Source: Auanema rhodensis (taxonomy: Eukaryota > Nematoda > Chromadorea > Rhabditida > Rhabditidae). From it: a stretch of DNA of 64,000 bases. The notes under the pieces are model-generated. The model was not told where the DNA came from. It was given only the letters and a program-made list of their open reading frames with translations, and made no database searches. The number at the start of each line of letters is the position of its first letter. The stretch's first letter is position 1. Below, piece by piece: positions 49,673-63,100 of the stretch. A program made the position numbers and the translations under genes. The stretch is taken from contig OZ059897.1 of assembly GCA_964057225.1 (NCBI GenBank), positions 8,742,001 to 8,806,000 on the forward strand, given 5' to 3'.

Positions 49673-52600
49673 TCACTTTTTTCCTATGACGTGCCAAGCT
49701 TGTCTAGGAATTCTTTGGATTTGCTTAATTCTACGGAAGAACACATTGCACCTGAAGAATAATATATAAGCATTTGTTTTACCAGATATGTTTTTGTTAC
49801 CAAATTATTCCAATAATAGTGCAAAGGCCGACAGCTACGTAATAACCATTTATAGCTGTTTCGCATACATCACCTCCTGCTACACATTGATCAGCTGTAG
49901 CTTGTCTATTACACATGTATAAATATCTATAAAAATAATGATTGACTATTTGAACACATTATAATCAATAGCTTACTCAGACACTCCCTCTTCTCCTTTA
50001 GTCATACAGAATTTGATACCTAATCGATCAGTAAGTGTGAGGATCACCGTAACTGGCCAGTTTCCTCCCAAGTTGTTCAAGGTATTTAGCAAAGTCATGA
50101 ATGTACCTCCGATACGTGGATCGGAAACTTGAGCATTGAAAGCCATCATTGATACAAACATTGAGTATGTAGCAACCTTAAAGATTCGAATTTGAGTTAA
50201 GAGAGTTCATAACCAAGGTGAATACCTGATGTAAGACGTAGGCAGATATCCAAACAATATAAACTAAATAACTAAACTTTCCCTCTTCGTCTTTGAATGC
50301 TGGTGTGAAATAAACAAGAACAGCAAAAACAACACCAACAAGCAGCCTAAAAATATTTTAAAATTTTTAAAATATATTACTTAGTTTAAAAACCTGTATG
50401 GATAAGCCCAGAGGAAAATATTCAATGGACGTGGTCCAGATGTCCATTTTCCAATTAACCAAGGCAATACGATCTATATTTGATCAATTAGAATACGGAT
50501 ATAGAACTACAATACTACCTGTAGTGGAGTGAGGAAAAGTCCAAAGCTAGCAATCTTATCCTTAGGAATTCCGATTTCAATAAGTTTGAGACTGGTAATA
50601 CTATCGGTTGCAGAGAAAGCTATCTGAAGGAAGCATAATCATCACCTGCATTCTTCACTCGAAATCAAACCTTTCCTGTAATAAGAATGACCACCATCAT
50701 CATCATAGGTTTCAATAACAAAATCTTCAAGAGTACGACATAAGTCTCGCCAATACCTAGCTCGAGTTCGGCCTCCTCATCAACATTCTTTCTGCAATGT
50801 GTGTGTTGTTGTTTCGATTGAGAAAACAACTATTTGGATTTTGATGACTCGAAAAAGTTTCCCAGAAACATGAGGGAATTCTCAAAACATTAAAAATCCA
50901 CGTTTACCCGTGATTGAACATCAACCATGTCCAAATATGGCAAGCAATTAGCTTTAATGGCAATCTCATGTGTGAACTAATCATAGCCCAGGCCATAAAA
51001 TAGTTTTGAACCCTTATGTTTCGATGAAACTATAGGCTTTAAGTATAATCCCATATGTTTTTGAAAAACATTGTATTCAAAGAAAAACTTACTGGTTTTG
51101 ATTGATGGAATTGTCAACTTCTTTCTTGAATATGAGGACCAATGTCGTGGACACAATGAAAACTATTCCCCAGAAGAAGACATAACCTGGAATCAACGCA
51201 ACATTAAGCTGAATTATTTTGAATTAAAGAGATTTAGTTACAGCCTATCACCCTTAAGCATTATGCGTCTATGAATATATTTCTTTAATATAAATTAATT
51301 GAATTATAAGGATATGTTGTGTATTCTCCTAATCACATCTATATTTGGTCCATATGGCCAGTCCTTCATATAAGACTGAGGTCATTCCTAATTTCGATTT
51401 GTGGATATTCCTTACGCATTTGCTCACATACACATATCTACAAACTATTCTCATTCTATAGCTTTTTCTTGTTGTACATCAAGTTGAGCAATGAAATACA
51501 ATCTGTTTCTCTATGCCGCATGTTGTAAAGCATTGGGCAACGCATTCACAAAACGCCATTTTTTAACATCTAATTATGCAAGTAATATAAAGTGAACTAC
51601 AATCAGTGAACTTTTCTCAACTTGAAGCATAAAGATGGCTAGAATAGAATTATGAGGCTACAAGGAATGAGTCCCCGGAGAGATCCGCCTTCGCATGGAT
51701 CCTTTCAAACAGCCGTGTTAACAACTACTCACTACCACAGAAGCAAAGCAGGAAATTCATCTTATTTTCAAACAACAGCTCATATTCTGTGTTCTTGTCT
51801 GATTTTTAATTATTATTTTTGCTTGCATTGGTGCTTTATACTTTTTGATATCAAATCTATCCTTAACAGGTAGCCACATTGATGAGTTGGAAAGATTCAG
51901 GAAATGCAGCAATGAAATCTTTCCTTATTATAGTTCTACTATGCATGATGATTCCTAGAGTAATTCCAAGTAATTCATCTTATTTTTAATTATATGTTCT
52001 CCTTTAAAATTTAAATTTTTAGGTGACAATTGCAAATCAGAGAAATTGAGAGAGCTTATCTTAGAGACGGTAGGACTTTATCCTCATCAATACAGTTATC
52101 AGGCAAAGTAAGTTTCTAAAGAGTTTTCAACATTGTTTATAATTTTTTTTGTTAGATATATGAAGAAACAGGCTGAAGAAAGATTTGGAAATTGGTGGAG
52201 TGCAGTTATAATCAGTGATAGAGGAGGATATGGAATGAGTGCCGTATATGATCAATATCGAAATACAAGGTTTCAATTTGAAGCTTAATAAAGTTGCATG
52301 TTTCTATCATTTCAGTTGTGAAATGCAGCTCTTCGACACATACTACTGGCTAGGTAGAACCTGCTAAATCTGGGACGCAAGTATAATAGATATCTTTTGA
52401 AATTGATCTCGATAAGTTTGCAAAAGTAATTGTTCTCTGTTTAAATTAATCTATGATAAAGTTCTTAACTAAAATTATATATTAAGCCAATTCGGATTTT
52501 TAAGCTTCAGAAGTCAATCGTTTTGAAATACCCGTCATGTTGTAATTTATCAATGCAAACGCTCACAAAAAACTGAGAGATAAAGTAGTCTCTTGCCAAG

Positions 52601-54104
52601 GCGTTAAGAATGACAAAATTTTCAAAGTTCGATATTTCAAATACGATCTAGATGTTTCGAAAAGAGAAGAAAAAAATTCAAGCCAAATAAGAAGATGTTT
52701 CGGAATGGAATTCGTTGAAAAAATTCTCCGTCATGAGCAGAAAATATCAAAAAAGTACTTACCGGCAAGGTCGATGATTCCATAATCTTGTTGGTTATCA
52801 GCAGATCTTAACCAATCATTTGCAAAACTCGCAGATTCCAAAGTCAAGAATACAACATTTCCTAGGAAATATCCTGCAGTTTGACCAACAGCATTACAGG
52901 TGGAAGCATAACCAACATTCTTTCTAAAGATCATGAATAAATAGATAAAAGTGCGATATTCGAAATGAACCTGGACAAAATAGTGAGAGCCCATCCATCT
53001 ACTGCAATATCTTGAGTTGCGGCTAAGAAGTTAAGTGGTAAGAAAATGCACATAAGAAGAAGAGCATTTGGACCAGAAGCTAAATCGAAATCATAGTGAA
53101 CACCGAAAATACTAATTGATCTTACATCCTTCCTCTTCTCCCATGATATATGGTACTTTGTAAGACATAACAAGCATGAAAACACCAATAAGGTATTGAC
53201 ATGGTACCATCCATGACTTTCTACGTCCAATTCTCTTCCAGTATAGCGAATCAACAATAGGTGCCCAAAGTAATTTCAAACTAAATGCAAGAATGAGAAG
53301 AAGAGCATGTGAAGTGTTCCCACCTGAAGGGCCAGTATGCAAAAGAGAAAATAGCTTGCTGAGTGAGTGATACATTTTTTCCTTGTAAAACTAAAGGAAG
53401 AGCACTAATTAATCCGAGAGGTACTCCCTAAATTACAAACAATAATCGAAATTTATGAGGTGTAAAGTTGCTACCTGTAATAAATAAAGGAATAGCAGTA
53501 ATAAAATAGAAGAGACGTCCCCTTTAAGTGCTTCTCGCGTCCGCTTATACCAACTAGCATTTGGATCAGTACTCTAAACAAAAATTTATAGATGGGAAGG
53601 AACACAAAAAAACATTATTGCATCGTTTTCTAGTTCAACTCTTGTTTACTTTAACACGCAATGACAATTATTTTTTTGAAAAACTGACTGATGGTGGAGG
53701 TATTAGGTATTCTTCATCGCTATCCTTATCATGGGGGTAATAAGACATAGGTAAATGAGCCCCTCCAATAGACTGCATTTCGAAATCAGGCTCTCTAGCC
53801 ATGACATCCTCAGATGTTTGGAATTTACGTCGTTGTCGGTTTCTGGTCGTCATTGCTAGAAAACATTAACAGCATCTTCAGGCATTACAAGAATTAAAGT
53901 CATAGGGACATATAGAGTTTGTAAAGAAAAAAGTTTATATTCCGAGCAGAATGGAAAACGACTAATTTGGTTATATTAAATCTTTTTTTTTTTAAGAAAA
54001 ATTGAATTTTTAATTTTTATGCGCCTTCATGTTCAAATTTACTAACCTACAAGGGCTGCATCCAAATCAAAATCATCAATGTCTACTTGAGTTTGATAAC
54101 TCAT
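49673..54104 (-). CDS. Acetyl-CoA transporter 1 (SLC33A1 family)
   Basis: Fifteen exons, about 594 residues: 54104-54047, 53855-53689, 53573-53475, 53427-53324, 53280-53126, 53079-52971, 52923-52763, 51188 to about 51089, 50791-50671, 50623-50519, 50473-50394, 50346-50226, 50176-49977, 49926-49801, 49751-49673. It is a multi-pass major-facilitator protein of the ER/Golgi that imports acetyl-CoA for acetylation in the lumen. Family signatures include LLLFLYLLQGVPLGLISALP, WAPIVDSLYWKRIGRRKSW, AATQDIAVDGWALTILS, NAVGQTAGYFLGN, GGTFMTLLNTLNNLGGNWP and IPRQAWHV near the end. The cytosolic N-terminus is acidic and hydrophilic. Translation could begin at 54104 or at the Met at 53853. The 53/51 kb intron holds an antisense gene. 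The exon ending near 51089-51093 has a splice-phase problem (see findings). Confidence 0.9.
51912..52367 (+). CDS. Small secreted protein, possible dynein-light-chain-like fold, nested in a transporter intron
   Basis: Four exons (51912-51969, 52023-52107, 52156-52269, 52316-52367) encode 102 residues in closing phases. A signal peptide (MKSFLIIVLLCMMIPRVIP) precedes a mature part with Cys in DNCKSEK, NTSCEMQ and the C-terminal GRTC. The segment AKYMKKQAEERFGNWWSAVI followed by SDRGGYGMSAVYDQYRN resembles the helix plus WH-IVG-FG strands of DLC1-type dynein light chains, but that is a by-eye likeness only. An in-frame Met ten codons upstream (51882) could be the start; 51912 was chosen because it gives a clean signal peptide. 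The whole gene lies on the opposite strand inside an intron of the acetyl-CoA transporter. It is probably extracellular; function unknown. Confidence 0.65.
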
Positions 54105-54347
54105 TCCATGTTGTTGTAAAAAAACAAGGAAGAGGAGATATCTAAAGGAAAGAAGTGAACTCTTGAAAACCCGCTCAAGGAAACTCTTATATGTTAGAAA
54201 TAGGAAAGAAGTTGGAACAAATCTTTTTGACCAATGCCACAAGAAAAAATGAAAAAGACTAATTTAATATAAAATTTTAACGTCTTAGCTTTATAAGTGT
54301 TGAATAATTCCTTCAAAATTAATACTAGAATTTAAATATAGACGTAT

Positions 54348-57300
54348 TTATTTAGTTGTGGTGACGTGGTTGATCAATTCTGTTGTACGAGAATTACGTG
54401 AACGCCGTAAACAGCATGCAGTGGTGTCAATAGGGATTCGTCTAGCTATCTCGGAACGATGGTTTCAGCCATGATAAGAGTAATATTATATGATAAGATT
54501 TAAAGGTAGGTTAACCGACAACCAGCCTACTTTTCCGAATTGATAGCTTTCCACCTCAATCGCTTCTCTATATACATTTAAATTCAAGGTTGATGAGATT
54601 GAGATACTGTACGAGGAAATACCCTACCGTTATAGATGCTTGTTGTTGGATGGTTTCGACGGCATTATTAAAGCTTGTTACAACAGTTGTATCAGATTTG
54701 TCAAGCTTTTTCATTGAAAAGTTTAGGTTGTGTATAAGTGGGATGCAATACTTGGGATAGAGAGCTGGACGGAATCCGGGAAAAATCGTTTGATAAGACG
54801 ACTGAAGAATACGACGACGACTACGACGACGACGGAGAAAGGGAAGGCAATGAATCAGACGAAGCTATTTGACCAGCCATATGAACTTAACCAACTTGTT
54901 TTCTATCCCTATTATGGATGTGTAATAGCTAATGTCCAAGGGAAATAACGAAATAGTGCTACTGTGATGAGTGCTTCTAGTAGAAAAGCAAAAGAATAGC
55001 AACTTGATATAGTATCAGCTAAAAGCTGATGGCACAATAATTCTTCATGGATTAGTAGTTACAGCAGCTGATCATTGTTCGTTCTCTTCAGATCAAAAGT
55101 TATGAAACCATCAATTCACTTAAGGTGTGACAAGCCCGACATGCGAAAATCACATAAAACAAATAGTTTGTCTGATTAACAGGATTATTTCAGAATCACG
55201 TGAAAGGCGTAATTCAGCTTTGACCTTATTCCAAAGATGAATCGGATTGATCAACACATTCGAACCCTCTTTCCAAACTAAATGATTATCAACCGTGTAC
55301 GACATCCGACGGCTGGTCCATGTGCTAGCAAGCAATCAATCCTCTTGCAAGACAATTGAAGACAAACGCTAAATCAAAGATGATTCCGATCATCATTAGA
55401 TCGTTCTTCACATGTTATACGTAATATTATATTGTAATACTATATATGAATAACTACTACAATACGATGAGACAGAATTCAACTTGCTCTTCTAATACGA
55501 AGAAAGTTATTTTGTAGTTTGTGGTATGCTAGCACTAAGGGATAGTTGAAATGACCTTTATCAGGTGATTATGAGATGTTATATGATTTTCTGAAGTACT
55601 TATAATATTCATCAGATATGTGTATATGATTAATAATAATATATCTTCAGAAAAATATAAATTATGCTCGTTTATTCTAACCCACTCTTCTCTCTGTATC
55701 TCCCTCTCTTTCTCTCTCTCTCTTTAGACAATAACCGAAATACATGTTTAGAGAAAACATTTGTTCTAATTCATTGACATGCCAAACATTCGATATCTTA
55801 AAAAGGAATCTGAAAATGTTCATTGTCTCCTATTTTTCTATTTAATCCTATTAAATATAATAATTATTGAACTTTGGATGCAGTTACTTACAAGTGAAAT
55901 AAGAATAAGTTGAATCATACCGTATGTGATGTCGGTCGAGTGCCAGAACTATCTGGCATGAGATTTTGAGCTTCTAACAAAGATGGTTCCATTGGAGGAG
56001 ATCAAATGAGGTAGTTTAGTCTATATGTATTTTGTATTTTGTATATATATATATATACAATATACAATATATGTATATATGTATGATTATACAATATGAA
56101 ATTGATGTTTAACCCTGTACACAGTCAGTCTTAATATCGTCGGTTATGATGCAAGATTAGACAGCGATTGAGTTCGTTCCATACAAATGAAAGCCTCGGG
56201 TTATATCAAAAAGTCTGAATGAGAATCAGTAACAGAATGATAGATGTTTAGACGACAGTTGAATGAAAAAATTCATTGATGAATAATATCACAGATATGT
56301 ATATAATAAACTATTTGGGGAGAAAAAATCGAAAGCCGATTAAGAGAGTGAAAGAAATTGCAAAAGTGAATTGAAAGATTGCTTGAGATTAGCGTTAAGT
56401 TTCCTTTTATACAAGTACAAAAGGGGGAAGTTGATTGACTTCAGATAAGGTAAAAAATCATATGATTTTCAAATATTTCAATAAATTCAGTATTTCAGAG
56501 GAAAATGAGAAAAAAAAAACTGAACAAGTTGTTTAGTTAGATAGCTAGGATATGAAGATGCAACCGCTTCATGCTTTTGATATAATCAAAATGAGTTTCA
56601 ATACGTTTTGCACTTTACAGATATATCAATTACCATATGCTAATTCGAAAAAATACAGAATTATTTGAAAAATGAGTTTTATATAGAGAATTAATGCAAC
56701 TTCCGAATATGAATCAGTTGAATATGATGATAAAAAGTATTATTTATGCATTTTTTACTTTTAAAATTATGTATAAGGTTAACACGAAACACAAAAAAAG
56801 GAAATGAACTCATCGCTGTGCCATTCGTACATACTCTGAGGGGGGGGGGCAATTCAACTAGCCGGCAAAGAAAAGCTACGTCACTTACAAGGGTGGGGAT
56901 AACAAGAAGATAAGTTGAAAAAGCCAGGTTCTATCGTTTGCATATCTATCTTTTCTATTTTAATTTGTTTCATTCGTCTGTCACCAATGTATTCCTTTTT
57001 GCCATTGTGACAGTTCGTTCTCTCTGAGTTTCTTCTTCCCCCTTCACTCTCTCCCTCTCTCTTTCTCTCTCTCTTTCTCTCTTTTTCTCTCTATGTCCTG
57101 TGATATGAATAGATGTGATATACTTAACGAAAGAGATATAAATTTGTCTTCATTTCGGGTGCAATCTTTTCTTTCAGGCTTCAAAAAACGTGCTACCACT
57201 ACATCGACATAATCAGTATGATGCAATAATAGCTAAACTCTTCTACATACTTCACTCGGAAAATAATTTTTAAAAACAAATGAAAGATAAAAGAAATATG

Positions 57301-60196
57301 AAATTGGGTTTAAAATTTGAAAAATCTATTGATTAAGACCAGTTCGATTGTCTTATGTAGTTGATGCCGGTGACATCTTTGCGCTTTTCCAACGACATTG
57401 TCACTACATGACTACCTACTGATGCTTTCCTTGTTAAAAATGATATCATATGGTGCTTATTATGATCATCAAGATGGTAAGTGCACAAAGTTATAGTTAG
57501 ACATTAAAATAAAACAAAGTTAAAAACTAAATTGTAAAGGTTATTGGTGATAACATCCATTTTTTTCTCAAATGAATAGCCAGACAGTAAGCAAACTGTG
57601 GAAGCTCAAAGATTAATTAGTCGATGAACTACGTGCTCACCTACAACTAAAATCAGCTTTTCTAATGATATTTTATTATTTCACCGCTGTGAAATCGAAA
57701 TTAGATATAGAAAGAAAGAGAAGATAGGAGTAAGAAAGAGCTATGTGACTTTTCAAAATTCCGAGAGAACCGACAAAAACTTAGTGACAAACTATGCAAT
57801 TCTTGAGAGAGCCAGAGAGAGAGAGAGAGAAATAGAGAGAAATCGTGAACGAGGTATAAGTAGGAGGGAAGGACATGATAGGGTGGAGTTGTGAGACAGT
57901 AAGCAGAGTGGAGGAACCAAAAAAGTGGCAACCAAAGAGATAATTGTCCTGAAAAACACCACAGCACAGCAGACTAGTTGAAGTTGAGAAGTAAATTCAT
58001 GATTCGTGGTTTTTTCTGATTTCAATACACATATATGTATATATATATATTGAAATTTCAATTAAGATTATGAGCTTAGATTATTTTTTGAAAATTCATC
58101 TGATAATATATATTAGAAATAGAGGTTAGGACAAGTTTACAGTCAAAAGTTATAAGATATAAAAATGAAAAATTTATCAAGACACTCTAGAAAGATTTTG
58201 TTCTCTGATAAGCAATGATCGGAACCCGTCTACGGAAAAGAGACCTATTCGTATTCGACTGTTCCTTATATTTTCAAAGTTTTTTGGCCAATAAAGGCAA
58301 AGTATATGAAAATGTCAAAAAGTATGGAATATTTATATATTATAGTTATGAAAATATTTCAAAGTTTAGAGTTAATAAATGAAGTTTTTCTCTCAAGATA
58401 GATGGTATATTATCTTTCAGGAAGGTCAACCAAAGAAGACGATAAGACTCTTGACAATCAATGAAAGAACAAAGGTTCATAAGGTTTCTAAAAGAAAATT
58501 TGTGAAGCAAATATCGTCAAATATAAAGAAATGTAGATGAATCGGATGAATGATGCATACATTACTGAGAGTGAAGTGGGAAATACCCAAAATTGAAGTC
58601 TGTTCTCACCTTCATCAAAACGTTTTTCTTGGAATCATCTCTTAAAAGAAAACAAAACGCTAATTTCTTTGAGAATAAGAGCAACTAGTGAAGATGATGG
58701 CTGATGTCAACATATGAAAAAGCAGGAAAATCAGGAACAAAACTGGGAAAAGGAAATATAGAAAAAACCTCAAAAGACACTATGAAAATTATACAGATTG
58801 CGTGAGAAAAAGAGAGAGAGAGAGTAATATGGTAAAGAGGGAATGAAAGGAAAAACGAGAGAAGGAAATAAAGACGAAGGGAAATTTTGGTAAAAGGAGA
58901 GAGTGAGAGACAAGTATACATCGAATTATTCTATAAGAGCATGGCAGGCTCACATGTTGTTGTTTCGTTTTTTTTGTGGAATACTGATTGTCGTCACATC
59001 CGATTCTGTTTGACAATGGTTACAAAAATTTTTCTCTTTCATACTCATTGCGATGACAGCCACAAGGATGGATGATGACCGAACTGTCGGACAGAAGTAT
59101 CGTCAAGCAAGGTGGACAGGTCACGCTGAATTCAGCAGACATAATTTGAATGATATTTGCCACTTCCTACACAAGTTTATGGCAATTTTACTATATCATA
59201 TAATGTATAAAAATATTTTTTTTTCTATTTTTTTTTATAAATCTATAAATCTATATACATTTATATATTATATACTATATATATATATATATATATTCAT
59301 TTTTCCATGGAATATACAAGGCAGCATATGAAAGGAGGGTATGCAATTGCTAGACCTGAATTGCCTATCCCATGAACCACACCAAACAGTCAGTTTCTTT
59401 GAAATTATCATTTCTATCTAGCATCCCCCCCCTGCTGATATTTTTGATAAAATTCAAAGCTATAACTTGAATTTATCATGTCCTATATATCTTACCTCTT
59501 CTTCTTTATCTGTAGACTTAAAATTCACAGAAATTTGCTTCATACTCTTCTCCTGAAATGAAACATGTAGCAAACTAGATTTATTGTTTTTTTTTCATTA
59601 AAAAGGGACATTAAGTGAAAACGAGAACAGTTCCTCTTACTCCTTTTTCTTCAAATATTTTATCATTTTCTTATTAATTCGAAAAAAATATTGGAAGAAA
59701 AAGGCAAAATAAGAGTAACATTTCATAGACAATATAGTTTTTATGAAGAAAAAAGCAACAAATATTCTAAAATTATGATTTAGAAGACTGCAGGTAGGGG
59801 GCTTTCTTGGAGAACATGACCCCATGTCAAACCATGTTTAACTAATCGAATCAGAATTAATCTCAGTTGTTTTCATTGAAGTTTACACTAGTAAATGGCT
59901 ATAAATGCGGAAGATTAGAGCATAAAAAATAAATAAATGATGAATGAGAACAAGGAAAGATGATTAAGAATCGTTATGAATTGGTGTTATATTCTTATTT
60001 TTTTTTGTCTCTTAAACCTTGTTTTAATGAATTTCCAATTAAAACCATTTAAAGTTATGTGGAAATAAACATTTTAATTTCATTTAAATGTATTAAAACA
60101 TACCATATCTTGAACATCTTTACCGGCTGCTGGAGATTCGATGTCAAGTTGTTCAAACTTCTTCGGAGCTTCTTCATCTGGTTCTACCCGAGCCAT
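54348..60196 (-). CDS. Unrecognised small gene with two possible first exons
   Basis: Minus-strand exons that all break at phase 0: 60196-60104 (starts MARVEPDEEAPKKFEQLD after a TTTTGCAG site), 59552-59496 (EKSMKQISVNFKSTDKEEE), 55992-55921 (MEPSLLEAQNLMPDSSGTRP), 54705-54628 (LDKSDTTVVTSFNNAVETIQ) and 54449-54348 (DTTACCLRRSRNSRTTE, ending TAA within an AATAAA). Either Met exon could join 54705-54628, so two N-termini are possible. The product would be about 80-110 residues, polar and partly acidic, with a Cys-Cys-Leu-Arg-Arg segment near the end. No family is recognised. The last two acceptors (AAAAAG and CCGAG) are weak, so the model is tentative. The acetyl-CoA transporter begins about 240 bases downstream on the same strand. 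Confidence 0.4.
55993..59495. other. Intron-like, repeat-rich interval
   Basis: Contains CT-rich sequence at 57050-57091, a short (GA)n at 57809-57832, AT repeats near 56045 and 59274, and a G10 run near 56840. No exon could be supported. Confidence 0.35.
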
Positions 60197-63100
60197 GCTC
60201 AAACTGCAAAAAAAAACAAATGAATACAAACTTATGTTGTCGAACAGAGTAAACATGTTAACGTAGTCAGCTTAACAAAAATAAAAACAATAATAACAGG
60301 AAGAGAAGAAGAGGGGAGAGCTGATGGAAGAATACAGTATGATATTGTTTTCTTTTAAACCTGAATTTAATTAAAATTTCATTTCAGTAGTTTCAGATAT
60401 ATTAACCCCCCCCCACATGATAGGTATCTTTAACTATCAACGGGGTCGGATGCTTCAGCTGTTTTCCGATCAAAGAGATCTTCGATGATTGAAGGTCACA
60501 ACAAGCTGTATGAAATGTATGATAGGTGAATTACATTGATAATCGAACGGTGTTCAAACGGTTTAAAGTAGACAAGAAGGAAAATTATACAGACGAGATA
60601 CGAATTCAGATATTCAGGATAATGATATATGGATCATGCTGGTTGATAATAAAGTTTCGGATGATTGATTGATCGTGATAATAATGTTTTGATGATAGAG
60701 TTTGAAACCTCAATTTGACCTTGCTATTACAAAAGAATTTAGAAAAGCTATAGCTTTACGACCTCGAAAATGAAAAGATATTAGTTGCAAGTGTTATCAT
60801 AAGTTAAACTCAGTTTACAAAGCTTTATGAAAACAAAAGAGTTGGAGATGAGAATTTAGAAAATTCGCTAAAAATTGGATTGAAGATTCGAGTGGTTGGG
60901 AACTAATTCGAAACAGTTGATCAGATGATTGAAAAAACATTAAATAGAGAGATTGATAGTAATTCAAATACGGAATTTTAATGAAAGTAATGAAAAAACA
61001 TAAATGTTTCATACCATTTCTACTCAGTAGACCTATTATTAGATTGAAAAAGCACGTGCAAATGAAAAAATAGTGTGAACGTACGATTCCGAAAATTGCG
61101 ATAAGATGATTGACATCATCTAACATTCAAGTAAAAGTTAAAATAGATTTCAGAGAGAAGAGAGGTGATGGGGGTATGGATGATGATGGTGAATATTTAA
61201 GGGCATAAGGTAGACTTAGACTTAATTAGTGAAAGTTGAAGATGATAATGATGGAGAGGGCGAATAGAGGAGAAGAGGGAAAATGCGAGAGAAAGAGGGA
61301 ATAAAAGAGAGAGACAGAGAATTCGGAAGGGTTGTTCTGATTAGATGATGGTGTTGTTAACGAGACTGCTTTGGGGCACGGACACCGAGACTTTTGACCT
61401 TGAAAGGAATTATGCTGCTTGATGTAGTTGTATGGAGTTAGGTAATGAGAAAGAGAGATAGAACATGCATATTTGAAATGATTAAGAGAGAAAGAGAGGA
61501 AACGTTAAAGAGAGAACAAAATGGAGGAAGGTAGAAAGTAAGTTGACCACCACCATGGTTCATATGGTTAAGGTGAGTCGGTACAAGATGATAGAAACAC
61601 TAGTAGAATTGGACAAGTTTCAAATGATCTTGTAGCAATTTTGATTTGATTATCAAACCGCAAAAAAAAACGATTTCTGAAGCATTCCATAGCATGTCTG
61701 AAGTCATGAATCCGTTCAAATAACTTTCTGACAGTAATGCTTATATGTAAGTGCAATCTAAGAAAGAATCAAGTTCAAAGTTTGTAATAATCAGTAGATG
61801 AAGCTGATGACACATAAAGCTATTGCTTAAATGAAATGATGCTTGAAAAGATATTAAAATTGAAAAAAATAATGTTTTAAAGTTATTTCTATAATTGAAT
61901 ACAATCTGATATGTTTTTCACTATCAATATCTCTGAACTAGAACATTACATTGAGATTTTGCTTCAATTGAGTTATGAAAAATTGCTGAAAGCAGGACGA
62001 ATTCTTTGAAATTTGAGAAAAAAATGACATGAATGTCGCTCATTTGCCAAATGTCAAAGAGCAATGTACAATGGCCATTTTAGAATAGATTTTATAGATG
62101 AGAAACACGTTTTTTTCTAAAATTCTCAACTCTATTATACAGAAGAACAAATCGTTTTTAGCTAAATTATAAGTGAATGATGACGATAAAGTCGTTTTAT
62201 TCCTTTTCTTCGTTTGTCCTAATCATCTGCTTCTGTATAAGTTAGCAAAGTAACTGATTTTACGCTTTTGTTTTGAAAACGATAAGCAAACAGGTGGTTA
62301 GGGGTTAGGGGGTGGGGAGACGGAAACACAGTATAGAGAGAGAAAGAGATGAGATGTTGGGTAGGAATGAAGCTAACGAAATGAGAAAAAAGATGAAAAC
62401 TAAGAAAGGTAGTTTTGATATTTACTTCTTAACTTATGTGCTTTTATATGTACTTTTATTTATGTTGGTAGTTCAAAGATAAAATGTTAAATATGGCTTG
62501 ATTGCACAAAGAGAGGGCAAAGAAGATGGTAAAGCAGACTCAAACACTTATCTATATAGTTAATATAAACTTTTAGATAGTATTTTGAACTTATTCCATC
62601 TAAACAAAAAATAAAAATAAAAGCTGCAATTTGTTTTACATCATATCAGCATTATCATAAAACTTGGCCAATTTGAGCAATAGCTCGTTAAAAGTGATGT
62701 TTTTGGATGAAATTTTCTAAAAATGTCATTCTGATCACTAAAGAACTTTAGGATTTTGCGCACAACGCCTGACGAGTACAACTACAATTGAACTTGAATA
62801 GGCGGATAAACAGCATGAGAATTTGTAAATTAGAAAGACGATAGAATACGGTATACGAGAATGAATTAGCAGGAGTGACAAGAGAGGTGATCGTAGGAAT
62901 TGTGAATGGCTAACTGAGAACCTGAAAACATCTGGGGTTGATAGAAGGGGGTGGCTAAAAGACAGGTTAATACTTAACCGGCCCTGATGTGCTCGTCTTC
63001 TTCTAGCTCCTAGTCGTTATTCCACACTCTCAACTGCTCACAACTTCTCTCATTCCTTACATCCAGCTTGCGCTCATCTAATCGCTCTTTTGGTCATTTT

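Noticed and set aside
54730-54948. Plus-strand frame with an eight-Thr run
   Set aside because: The Thr run comes from an (ACG/ACT)n trinucleotide repeat; no exon context.
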